A stretch of DNA of 64,000 nt from Siphlonurus alternatus (Eukaryota; Arthropoda; Insecta; Ephemeroptera; Siphlonuridae), in the NCBI GenBank assembly GCA_949825025.1, contig OX463778.1, positions 24,361,551 through 24,425,550 on the forward strand, written 5' to 3'. The first letter of the stretch is position 1; each line of letters begins with the position of its first letter. The notes under the pieces were generated by a model that ran no database searches, was not told the origin of the DNA, and saw nothing but the letters and a program-made list of their open reading frames with translations. Shown piece by piece: positions 9,621 to 22,500 of the stretch. The position numbers and the translations under genes were made by a program.

Positions 9621-12600
9621 TTATTCAATTTTATTGTTACTAGTTGTGCATTTTGATTAATGAACCACGAAGTATGTAACATCACAATTTTGCTGCATTA
9701 TGTTATTTGATTTTATTATTGAGGAGGTTCCAACTTCATAAATGTAAGTTCAATAAATGTAAGATTACTCTTGAAGTTGACGGAAGTGCCACATTTCTTG
9801 CTTTCTGATTTTAATCTGCTACTTTGCAGAGATACTTTCATTAGTAGTTTCACTGTCAAAAATTAGGATTTTAATGTTTTTGTTAAACAAAAACTTCTGG
9901 AAAGGTTCATACATTTTGTAAAACTATGCATGTAATCATGTTAAATTGTCCAACAAATTTTCAGCTTGCTGAACTACAGAATATATTATTTTAAGGTAGA
10001 GATAATGCCGATCAGCTGTTCGACGTAGGTTCCTTTGATTAACATGTTACGGACAATGACTGCTTGGTCCACAGAGACCCGAAGTCAATACAGTATACCT
10101 GCTATATCAATAAATTCAATTCAATTTGATTATCATGTAAACCTTAGCAAATTTACAAAAATTCTGACATTTTTTTGAGAGGCAGCTATTAGTGCCTAAA
10201 AGCCATAGAAAAAAGTTCAAAACAATTTAACGAGTTGATTTTTTATTTATTTCTTTTTTATTTTCGGCACTGGTCTTTCCCATGTAAAAAAGTTAATTTC
10301 AACTTAACGTTAATTTAATTCATATTTTTTGTTCATAATTTTGATAGCTTGGAATTAGTAAATTAGTAATTAGTACAGAAAATTTGTGTACACAAATTTG
10401 TTATAAAAATCCAGTCTAAAATCTGGGCTAAAAATTTCTAATCTAAAATCTACGCTAAATTACTGTGACTACCTCCTAATATCATTTTGTTACAGCTGCT
10501 GTTTATTAAATTTTATTTCATTGGGTTTGAAGTTAATTAGACACAATAAAATAACATTGTGAGTAAAATATGTTTGTTGTTAAAGACTTGAATTTATGTC
10601 ATTTACGGATGGTTGGGTTTTATTTTATGTCAATCTTGTTTGAGGTTAGTGCTTCATCACATTTGTGTCAAATTTTGTGATTGGGTCTGACAAAATAAGA
10701 ACTCGGAGGTTTTGTATTTAAATCCAAGCAATTTATTACTGTAAAACTGCCATCTTCATTAAAATGTTTTACTATTTTAATAGATGGCTTAAAAAAAAAA
10801 AATGCATTCCTCTCTTTTTTTTTTAAAAGTTTGTGTAGTAACGTAGTAACTTATATCAAATCATTGAAATCAAGTTAAGTTTTAACAAAGAAAATAACAT
10901 CTTGATGATTATCAAGAAATACAATTAATTAAGAGATATAATTTTTTATCCTATGCTAAGAAAATTTTGAAAAATTAAGTATCTTACACTCCACTTTTCC
11001 TTTTATTTCCAAAAGCTTGAATTCCTTTGTTGGACGCCATGAGAATAGAATATATATCAAACAAATATGGAAATACACACATTTATTTGATAATTTATTG
11101 TTGCATTTTCTTGTCATTTTTTACTTATTTTTTGCTTTGTTTAACTCCCATATTAGCCAGCAACTCCCACCCAGTAATTTTTGTTGAGTGTTAATTAATT
11201 GCAACTACAGTGAAATATTATTACTTCTTTTTTTTTCTGCTTTATAATATAATTTTGTAAGCTTTTTTTGTTCTAGTGATTAACTTTATTTTAAAGAAAC
11301 GTTGTTGATGAATCCTGCCAAACAACTCTTATTTATTTTTTTATACTTTTTGTTATATGCCGCATTTCTGTCATTTCTTAAATAATTTTTTTTATTGCAT
11401 TTCAAGTTTGATGCAGCTCCGTCCAAAATATTTGCTTTGGTACAAAACTTTTAGTACATTTCAATTGATATAAGCTAGGCCCTGCACTGTTGATCATACA
11501 TGCTGAAGTACCATATTCAGTAGAGCTCATTATCATTGAAGTGACATAATAAAAGAACTATAATAACCTTTACTTGTAATGGTTTATCAGCCATTTTGAT
11601 CACTGCCAGGGCCTTGTATGTAGTAATGTCCCACATGACTTTGATATTTTGAAATTCTGATGCAATATATGTTTTGGTGTAGAACTACGCAGATTTACTT
11701 GAACAAGATATTGATTTTTGACCCCCCCCCCCCCCCATTTCAACAACTGTTTTGGCAGGGTTTTTGGTATTTTGGTATATAGTACTAAATAGCTATTATA
11801 TGCCACTACTGTATACATATTATATAATGGTTGTAAAAGTATAAGTCTTGTATATGTGTTATAGCATTGTGGTGTGCTGTGGTGTTCTAGTTTTCACTTG
11901 AAGAAAGTAAAATAACGGAGTATGGTTTAAGTAAATATAAAAATATATAAATATTGTGTTTAATGTTAAAAAGTTTTATTGAGACACAAGATTGTTGTAG
12001 AATAATTGAAAACAGTCTTTCTCTCTAGGGTTCTTGCATTTCTTTGCAACATATGATTCTATACCACCTTGGGACAGCACAAACTTTACCATGCACTTCC
12101 AAAGTGTCTATATTGAAGTGTGTTAAAATTAAACTGTTTTAGAATACCTAAATATAATAATAATAGAGGGAGATTCCGGTCTCTATTGACTTACTAGAGT
12201 AAAACGGCTGATACGCCTGAGCAAGGGCATATATAAGAAAAGGAAAAGGGAGTAACAAGCATGGCTGCTCTTCGTATCTCCTCAAAATTCCAAATTTGCA
12301 TCTCTTTGTTTCTTGCAGCTGTAGCTGCAGAAATTCAGGCAAGGGTAATTAACGTATGTGCTGTCTTAAAGTATATGCTTATATACATATTGTATAATTA
12401 TGCTTATTTTGATGGTATTTGGGCATTTCTTTACCTTCCTTATTTTTCGAAGCTACCTGTTAGTTATAGCGCCATAGCAGTTTGTTGGGCACTTTAAGTA
12501 AAAGAACTGCAAGTTTGCAATTTTCACCTCCCTTTTGTTACCAGTCTCTATAGCATTTAAGTTCAACTTTTACTTATTGATCTAGATTTTTTAATGATGG

Positions 12601-12789
12601 CATAATGACTATTCCAAGATATATAATTTTTAATTTCCTAAAAATATGCTTTAGATCAACACTTGTTTTGTAAGATACAATTGTTATTTGGCAGATCTAA
12701 AAATAAATGAACAGAATTTAAATGAATACATTAATGTATCAACTTTATTTCCATCTCTATTTTCTGTTTCACAATACAATATATCTTCA
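9621..12789. other. AT-rich intergenic stretch
   Basis: No gene is supported here apart from a possible signal-peptide exon at 12261-12342. There is a C tract at about 11720-11735, several T and A tracts, and a short sequence at about 10085-10135 ending AATAAATTCAATTCAATTT that resembles the 3' tail of the LINE family at 7160. Confidence 0.5.
12261..12342 (+). CDS. Possible orphan first exon encoding a signal peptide
   Basis: ATG at 12261 opens a frame whose first 28 residues look like a secretion signal: MAALRISSKFQ, then a hydrophobic ICISLFLAAVAA and a possible cleavage region EIQAR. A plausible splice donor (AGG|GTAATT) follows at about 12342, after which the frame turns into low-quality AT-rich sequence. 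CATATATAAG at about 12227-12236 resembles a TATA box, but it is too close to the ATG to leave much 5' UTR. No downstream exons were identified on the plus strand before the NFRKB gene. It could be an unrecognised secreted-protein gene, a relic or chance. Confidence 0.25.
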
Positions 12790-12793
12790 TTAA

Positions 12794-13134
12794 GGGTAAG
12801 ATTACGCCACCAATGTTAAAAAAAATCCCTCACACAAGAATACTGAAAAAAATTTAAAATGTTCTCCTCTACACCCCTATCAGTAGCTAAAATATCAGGT
12901 ATACAAATACGATCTAGTTTTTGAGTTATTATAAATTTTTAAAGTTGACTACTTTAGACATGGAGAAATGAAACTTCCATGTTAAATTAGTCAACTTTAA
13001 AAATTCATAACTGGATCGTATTTGTATACCTGATATTTTAGCTACTGATAGGGGGTGTAGAGGAGAACATTTTAAATTTTTTCCAGAATTTTTGTGTGAG
13101 GGATTTTTTTAACATTGGTGGCGTTATCTTACTT
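12794..13134. mobile_element. TTAA-bounded palindromic MITE, family A copy 2
   Basis: A 341-bp palindrome closely matching 7431-7777 (same terminal GGGTAAGATTACGCC, same central words TCCATGTTAAATTAGTCAAC). TTAA borders it at 12790-12793 and 13135-13138. Small differences from copy 1, including a lost segment in the right arm near 13010, show independent decay. Confidence 0.85.
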
Positions 13135-13877
13135 TTAATTCTACTTTTTTGATGCTTATTTAATTAAAATGTCAGTTGTTTTCCCCAAGCTCAATTTCTA
13201 GTTTACAAGTAACACTATACTGTTGACATACGAGCGTATATCCATTATAGTGATGCCAGGATTATATTTCTGTAGCTGTTTCATCATACTATCATTATTT
13301 CTTGATTACGTACGTAACACTATAGTTCCTTGATAATTATATTATTATGCTCATGTGGATCATGAATAATTTTGTCACTTAATTGACAAAATGACAAAAA
13401 TGTATCAGATTGCAATAATCATAATTTGTAATTATAATTGACCTTGACTATGTATAAAATATTAAATATATACATAATATTGTCATTTGCTAGTAGCAAG
13501 TTGTATTTTATTCTACGAAATGTTGCAATTTGTAATCTTAAATAAATCAAAAAACAAAAAATTATAATAATAGCCTATTTTCTTTTTATGTCCTTTTTCT
13601 TTAATAAATAACGTGTTGGGTGTTTATGCAAGTGTTGATACACATTAAAAACAGTGCATTTCTTATCAGCCCAAAATTAAAAAATTTGCAAGGCTGCAGC
13701 ACTAATGAACCAGAAATATTTATACTGTGTCAATTTGTACTGAGGGTGTTTTTCCTGACCCTTAAAAAAATATACATATTATTGTCATGACAAATTAATT
13801 AAATTTAAGGAATTGACATTTTTAGGTATTAAGTAAAACAAATGTAAATAGTATTTTACCTTAGAGGCAATTATTTT

Positions 13878-13883
13878 TTTTAT
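13878..13883 (-). terminator. Candidate poly(A) signal of NFRKB
   Basis: AATAAA on the minus strand, about 120 bases beyond the NFRKB stop codon at 14003-14005. It is the first canonical hexamer I noticed downstream, in very AT-rich sequence, so the assignment is tentative. Confidence 0.35.
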
Positions 13884-14002
13884 TAATTAACATTTAAATT
13901 ACATAATTTATGATGTGAACACTTCACCGTTAAAAGTGGTTATGACCACGATGTCCTGTTAATACAGGCAACTAAACGTTCTTACAGAACAGAGAGGAGG
14001 TG

Positions 14003-16466
14003 TCATTCTGTGCCCTCAGTATTGCTGGGGGCCGCACCTTCGGCTGGGGTGCTTGGGGCAGGAGGGGGGGCTGCCACTCGATTGGGGGGCGTGATGATGC
14101 GAGCATACACTTGCTGTCGACCTATAATCAGTTCACACAAAAAGTCAATAAATAAATAAATAAAATATATAATACTGAACATTCATATTTTCTTTACTAA
14201 ATGAATTTTTAAATAAATTTTTTAATTAATAAACATTTATTTCATTACTATATTTTATGATTGCCATATTTTCTTTGATCTATTTTCCTATCAAATAAAG
14301 AACTGTTTTTTTTTTTTTTTTTTTTTTTATTTTTTTTTACAGACAATCATCATAACATTGATACATTTTTGTAACCTGTATTGATTGTTATATTTGATTC
14401 ATTTACAATAGGTACCCTCCCTTCCCTCAATACACATCAGTTGCTATGCAATGTGATAGACACTAAATTTGTCAGTAATTTGTTATATAGGAAGAAGAAA
14501 TAAAAAGCAGATACAAGGGACAAACTAATTGAGACTGTTTGGTCCTTGACTAAATTAAGTACTGCAATATTTTCTCTCACCTTTGGGCATGCTGGTGTTT
14601 GCTGCTGCGGCTGCCGCTGCTGCAGTGGCCTGAGCCAGGGGTATGACTCGTATTCCCTGGAGGCTCTGCAGGGTCTTGAAGTTCAGGGTTCCTCCCTGGA
14701 AGCCATGGGGTAGCACAATCTGCTGGCCCCCACCTTGCTGCAGCACCAATGTGCCTCCCTGGGAGGTGCGCAGACCTCCAGAAGAGGTGAGCACCACCGC
14801 GGGACCGCCCCCTGCACTGCTGGCTAAGAACACGTTCTGAAACAACATTGGGTGTTGAAGACTCGGCATTGAGGAAGGCTAGTATTGTATGTAATTTAGG
14901 AGTAACATTCGAGCTTAACTGAGATGTATACCTCAAGACAGTGAACCCAATGTTTTGAGTTGCTAGTCTTGATTGAAGATTATTGTAGATGTTTTTAATA
15001 TAAACAGAAGGATTATATAGTTATCTATGCAGGTTAGATCCATGAAGAATTGTTATGTTATAGTTACGTTATTTACTAGCACAACTACAGAAACTACTTT
15101 TCAATTTCCCCCCTCTCTTTACAACCATTTTACTCTTCTGTCAAACACTTGAAAATAAACTCAAACGAGTTGCTCACCTGTCCGGCCATGGCTCCCTGGG
15201 CTTTGCTCGCGAGGATCACTTGCTGGCCCCCGATGGTGGCCACGTTTAGACCCGTGGCAGAGGTGGTGGTGCCTGGGGTGACCATGCGCAGACCCGAGGT
15301 GGTTAGCGTCTTGGCCTGCTGACCGGCCTGCACACAACATCCTTCGTCAGATAGTGCTTGGAGTTATGAATATATTTTAGGGGGGTTAACTTGGATTTTT
15401 AGTTGAGTGCATGTCGGTAGACGGAGAAAAAAATTTTGGGCATAACTTCAATTCTACACTGAATTTTATCTACTTAGCTGCTATAATACCAAACCTTTAG
15501 TATGCAATGTAGAGTAGTAACAAAAACAGTGAAAGAAAAAAAAAATTCTAGTGTGCTAATCAGATTGTTTTTCTTCACGCTGAAATAGATGCATATCATA
15601 AGCATTTTATTTTAAACAAATAGACATTCAATTTAATTACATTTCATTTCTTGGGTATTAGTATCAGTTAACACTGCTTAAAAAATTGTATTATTGCTTC
15701 ATCAAACAACCATCCTATTCATTACAAAAGAGTGACTACCAGGAATAATTTATTTTAAGAATATTTTCCCCAAGTCTGAAAAATCTGATGGGAAGGCAAA
15801 AAACAACATCCTTTAAATTGCAACGGCACGATACAAAATTTTATGTTCTTGTTACGTACTTGCTGAGCCTGGTGCTGGGAGAACTGCTGGGCGGCGGCCT
15901 GCAGGAGGCGGGGCCCCATTAGTCCTCCCTGGGTCACCATGGCGTACTGGGGCACTCCACCAGTCCCTGGTAGCTGGATCAGACTCGCCTGCTGGCCCGC
16001 CTTGGCGCCTGCCATTCGCACTGTAATACACACATGGGGGTCACAACCCTGGTCGAGACCAAGCCAAAGTATTTTCCAGTAAATTTGGGTAATCTTTGTT
16101 GCTTTTGTTATTGTGACTTTAATTTTTTACTAGGTTTTGGGTTAACATTTCATTGTATATTCACTGGATCTACACACATTTTATTCATAAGGATATTGAC
16201 CCTTGACTTAAAACAGTTTTTACATATTAATAGTTTAACAAATTAAAAAAATTAAAACAAGCCCCTCACCCTGTGATTATACTGTATTGTAGCTACTATG
16301 TAATTTGAAAACACATTCTTTCTACTGCCCCTCTCCCGCTTAGGATCAATTCAACTTTATATCAGTTGACTGCAGCCTCTAGAAAGCTTGATAAATTTTT
16401 TTGTTAAAATTGTTACTTATTCATCGGACTAGGCTTGTTATTTATGTACTCATGAGGAAAATATAA

Positions 16467-16513
<47 letters not shown>

Positions 16514-19500
16514 ACTAGGTTAATCTCTCACCTGTACCAGCTGCAGCAGCTGCCGCTAGCTGTTGTTTCTGGTGAGCCAGCAGAGACTCCATGGAGATGA
16601 GCTGTCCCTGAGCGTTGGTGAGCACCTTTGCGACCATGGGCTTGCCTGCAGCGGTGGTCACGATGGTCCCTGTCCTACTGGTCACCAGGGAGGTGGAGGC
16701 GGTGCTCACCAGGCCCCGACCGGCAATCCCTGGCTTGCCCAGCAGCAGGGTGGGAGCTGAGGTGACCACTACCGTCTCGGAACTGGTGGAGACGACCGGC
16801 ATGCCACCACTGTGCTTGATGAAGATGGCCTGCGTGCCGTGCATTGGAGAACCGCCGCCAGCAATACTCTTCACTGAGGACAGAGAGAGACAGACAAATA
16901 GGAAGTTTCTGTGTAAAAAAAAAAAAAAAAAATACACATTTTTGTTGTGTAAAAATATCTCTACCAAATAGTTAAAAAAAAAATCTGTGACAGTTTTGGT
17001 TAAGTTGGAAAAAAAAAAAAAAAAAAAAATGTAAAATAACTTTTAAGTTTTTTAATACTAAAATTTGACTATAAATTGGTACTTCTTTTTGAGAAATGAT
17101 AAGAACAATCACGGCATAAATAAGGTTCAATCTTGCCACTTTGAAAATTGTTGCTACAGCTGGTTTTTGCTCTGACCAACAAGTATTCAAGAAAGCAATC
17201 TCAATCTTTTGAGTTTGTGAGACTACAGTATAGCAACGTACTCCACCAATACTTAAAATTAATAGTCATCTGGTCAAAACTAGTCATTTGGCTATACTAT
17301 TTATATTTAGTACCTGAAGAACTCACTTCACCCTATCAACTTATGTATCAATAATAAGGTACATATTTTAGATGGGTAATGTTTAACATTGCCAGTTGAT
17401 TAATAACTACATGCTGATGTTCCTAACTACATCAACATATCATATCCACCCATTAGCACGAGGACATGCAATGAAATTTATTTTTCATGAACATTTCCAT
17501 AGAAAGTTTAATAGACTTGTGATAATAAACTGCATTGAACTGGACCTTCCATAACAATATTTTTTTTCCATGAAAACTAACCTCCAGATTGTGTATTGAT
17601 GAGCTTGACTCCTGCCGCCATGTTTGAGGTCCCCGACTTATTGGCCTGGTCGAGCTGCAGCTGCTGCAACTGCTGCTCAAATTGCTGTTGTACTGCCTTT
17701 TGCTGCAGCTGTTGCTGTAACTGCTGTTGCTGTTGGAGCTGACGTTTCTTCTGCAATTGTTGTTGACGTTGGAGTTGCTTCTGAGCCTGCTTCTGGGCCT
17801 GCTGCGTCTGCTGCTGCTGAAGAACTTGCTGCAAGACTTGCTGCTGTACTTGCTGTGTTTGTTGTTGTAACGTTTGGGGTTGAGCTTGTTGTTGGTTTTG
17901 TTGTTGAGCTTGTTGCTGGGCTTGTTGCTGAGCTTGTTGTTGTTTTTGTAATTGTTGTTGTTGGAGTTGAATTTGCTGTTGTTGTAAAGCTCTTGCTGCA
18001 TTAACAAGCTGCATCTGTAAAAAATTATTAAAACATGGTTTACTAATTGTAAGTTGAGTACATTTAATAACATGTAAAAACAAAACTTGACTGCACTTTG
18101 ACTAAGATACTAATATTGATGCTGAAATAAATTTTTTAGACAAATTGCTTACATTTTTAATTACCCTTATTCATTAATTAAGATAATTAGAAAGTAGTAG
18201 GGACGACTGGGTGCATTATACTAATAATTAAGCAGGAAATTATTTATAAGGAAACAAAGTTATAATAAAATGATAATGTTTTTATTGAACTCAGAATGAT
18301 AAAATTTAAAAATAAAAATAAATAAATAAAAATAAATATTGTAAGAGCAACAACTTCTACTACATATCCATAAAAGAGAAAATATATTTATTGTGGCAAG
18401 GTTTAGGCAAGTCTACTCTTGCACCTGACTTGAATAATTTATTCTTGTATGATATCGGTCCTTTTGAAATATTTATAAGATGTCATTATAATTCTTGATC
18501 TCACCTGTGAGACGTTGACGAGTTGAGATGCGTTGACGCTCGCCAGGAGGGTCTTGCCTGTGGTTCCCGGGAGGGCCGTGCGCTGCTGGGAGACAGGATG
18601 CAGGACGAGGGGAGCACTGGAGACGGGAGTAGGGGCGGGGGAGGGGGCCTGGGCCATCGTGCTGATGGACTTGTTCACCGTCAGGGTGCCACTCGAGGAG
18701 ACCATCAGACGGGCAGCAGCCAGGGTCTGGGGGGTCAGACTGAGAAAAACAACATTAGCAAACAGGTTTTCACACTCCCAAGGCAACAGAAGTTATAAAA
18801 ATAACACTTAACTTGATGACATATGAGGATATAAAAACAGAATCAAGGACTCAAATTAAAGTAACATACACAGTTGAAGAAGTTATAAGGCTAGTTAAAT
18901 TCTTGTGTTTATTTTCTTGTTGATTATCATTTAAGGTAATTTTCTAAAATGTAATGATAAAATTAAGTAAGCCAAATGGCACAAGCAAACATTGATTTTA
19001 CTTGGAAAATGCTTTAATATTAGAAAACTGTTTCCTGTGTACTAGCTTGTAGCAAGTTAGGATTTGGTTGCAGCACTTTTGGTTCAAATGGAAATTTGCC
19101 ACATGCTTCTAAGAAAACACAAAGTTCACTTGGGAACAAGTACACTGACTAAAATCAAGAGTCAAACAGCACAGATGACTCACTTGGCAGATGTGAGGGT
19201 GGTGAGTGCCGTCTTCTTGGCTGCAGTCGCTGCTGAAAGCTTCATTTGCTGGCCAGCAGATGTCGCCAGCAACGAGGTACCTCCCACGAGGCTTGAAGCT
19301 GTTGACACTTGGATGGTCTGCATGCCACTGCTGGTCGCAACCTGAGGAAACATTGTATTTTTACATTACAAAGAACCAAGTCTCAGCATCTCATCAGACT
19401 TCACTTTAACAGCTCAACTTAGAATAAGGTCCTATCAAGTTTAGATTTCACCTGATTTTTATTTCTCCCCCTACTTCATGATCTTCTTTGTTAAAACCAC

Positions 19501-22500
19501 ACACTGGAGCTTTGAAAAAACAAATTAATAACCACTATAACATTTGATAGGGGAGAAAATAAACAAATGACTTGTCCGCTTGTAAATGAGCAAATGTTTC
19601 TTAAACTATAATGTAGAATATTATGTTTGAAGATATGGGTGGGTCAAAAATATTATTTATTAAAAATTTGCTTCTTACCTGTAGGTTCTGGAGGGTGCCG
19701 CTGGAGAGGGTGAAGGTTCTCGGCACGGTGGTGGCCACTGGGGAGGCCTTGATGGGAGCCATGGGGGTGGGGAGGGTGGGGGAGGCAGCTGCCAGACTGG
19801 GAGCCTCTGCCAAGCGACTCGGGGCAAGCACTGACGCCAGAGTACTTGTCACAACCTGCAGGGAGAGATGGCGTTAGTACTTCACAGAGCAGCAGATAAT
19901 TATGTACTTCACAGTTAGTCTAAATCTTTTAGTGATGCTAATACAGTTTCAAGTTCTAAGCTTCTAGGTATTAAAGTAAAGAAAAAAAAATAATAAATAA
20001 ATATATATATATATACATATGTAGAAATTTTGTAAACCTGGGATCAATGTACAAATTTGTACTACATTTCTTATTTTATAGAGTGCAGGAAGTATCACAG
20101 TAAAGTGTCCAGGGTTAATAAGCAAAAATATTGTAAGAATAATATAAAAAAGAGGATGGAAATCATACATGAAAAGTTACAAGCTAGAAAACAATACTGA
20201 CTATTCTAACAACATCTATGCTGGCCAAAATTATACATTTGTAATCTTTAATTTATTATGTTAATGTTTTACTCAAAATTGTATACAGTATCAGTTACCA
20301 AATAAAATTACTAGGAAGCAGCTACCACCTAATATAACAATAATTATCAAGGTATAAAAATTGCCGGCTTGTACTGATTTTTTTTTTTTTTTTTTTTCTG
20401 ACCAAATTGTTGTTTTAAAGAGACTGAACAAAGAAGGTAATGACGAGACGTTAGCCGTTCGAGTGTCTCACCTGAACTGGCTTGACTTCTTTGTCCTTGG
20501 CTTTCGCCCGACTCTGCTTGCGAGGCATGGCTGGCCGCTTGGTCTTGGTCTGCACGGTCTGCTGCTGGTGCAGCTTCTCTGTGACATCACGGTGAGAGTT
20601 AGTGCCAACTCGATGGAAGCACAGCAATTCTTCGCGCGGTAGGATCCTGCCTGCAGCTCCAAAGACACAGATTTGTAAATAAGTGAGAGATGAGAATTGT
20701 GATCCTAGAAGACTGCCTGCCAAATGTAGCATGGCAAGGTTTAGGATGATTGTCCTGAGGTGTACATCTAGTGCTTTCTTTTATTGATAAAAGACATAAC
20801 TGCACAGTAGTAACTTGTCAGTAAAACTATTAATTTTGGGATATGTATAGCCAGGGAGATTGTTGGTGACTCAAAATAACCTTCTAAATTACAGTATTTG
20901 TCATATTTCATACAAAAATAATAAACTCAAATAATTAATTTTTGTCTTCACTACTTCATAAAATTAACTTCTCTTCATATTAAAATCTCTGTATCCTTCA
21001 TCATCTACTGTAATAAAAGCATCATATAGGAGATTTATAAGATACTGAGTTACAATAATGAAGGGGAAAAAAGAGAGAAAAGGTGGTTCTCACCAAACTC
21101 CTCTTCGCTCCTGTTGCGGTGCAGGTAGACCCACATCTTGCGCTTGGTGTCATACTTGACGCACGTGTCTGCCTCATAGTGCAGCCGGTCCAGGGCCCCG
21201 CCCACCACAGACTGCAGGTAGTTCTCCTCTGGCCCCGCGGCCAGGTACTGTGAGTCCCGCAGCAGCTCGCAGATGTCCGTTCGAGTGCCCTCGCCGTTCG
21301 GTAGGCGAGCAACCGCGTCTCGGACTGCATCATAAATAAACAGTTTTTTAACAGTACTAAACCAAATGATTTTAATGAAAGTGGTGATTGAGCTGGTCAC
21401 AGATTTTTTTATCACACTTTATAATACAATTTAAGTGTTAAAAAAAAATTTAGTTCTTGACAGTCAAAATGAAATATATCCACTTGCAGCTTAAGCTCCA
21501 TTTCTTATCTTGTCTAGAGATATTAATTAAATTAAAGTTTTTATTGAACACTCTTACAGTGTAAATATTATATATTACATAAACATAAAAATCTTATAAG
21601 ATATGATAAGAATAATAACATTATACCAAATGTTGCCTATCTTGATTTGATTGCTACAAATTAAATACATTAATTTAATCTTATTTGTCTTTTTATCTCT
21701 TGCTTTTCCAGATAATGTAAATCATATTGTGTATAAGAAGGTAACTAATGAAATAACTAATCAACAACAGGTTTACCAAAGATACAGCAAACATAGACAT
21801 GGTTTTGTCCTGGCTGCTGACTCACCTAGTGACAATATGGTGACGTAGTTTGGTCGCTCAGGTACCAGCAGGGTGTGGCCCCGAGGTTTGGTCAGCCCCG
21901 AGCCGAGAGCGTACGCCCCTTTGACAGGACTCACTACAGACTCAAAGCCGTGCATACGGTACGTGAAGGCACGGTTTGGGTTTTCATATCTCCTCTTTTC
22001 CTGCGAGCAAAGTGTTTTGTTTGTAAGTTATTGTCTTCAAAAATGATTTATGTACAACTGGAGAGAGCTAAGACATAGAGACAGCAAAAAATGAAACCTG
22101 CACAGATCATAAGCTCTATGTATTTTGATATTTACATACATACATAACATGACGCCATATCCCTTTACGGGGTAAGCCAGCAGCATTATTACCTCAGCCG
22201 TCTACAAATTACCCTCCAAAGCACTCGATTCTTGCATACTCCACTTGGTTCAGAAATACTCATAACACTCTTTTGCCTTCTGCACTCTCTATTACTGTAC
22301 ACAGTGTAATTTTGATATTTACAACCATAATACTGCAGATAAGTAGCAGCTCAAGTAAAAGCAACTTTTACTAACACACAGTTCTATTCAATGTTGAAAT
22401 ATACATAGCTGTTGGCAAAAATTATCATTTCAGTTAAAGTTTTTAAATATATATATAAAAAAAATCTTTCATTTCAGGCAGCAATATATTATATTTGACA

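Noticed and set aside
17624..18004. 126-codon Ala/Val-rich plus-strand frame
   Set aside because: It is the exact antisense shadow of the NFRKB glutamine tract.
17453..18073. 206-codon Asn/Ser-rich minus-strand frame
   Set aside because: Alternate frame of the same repeat; the glutamine frame is the one that fits the splice phases.
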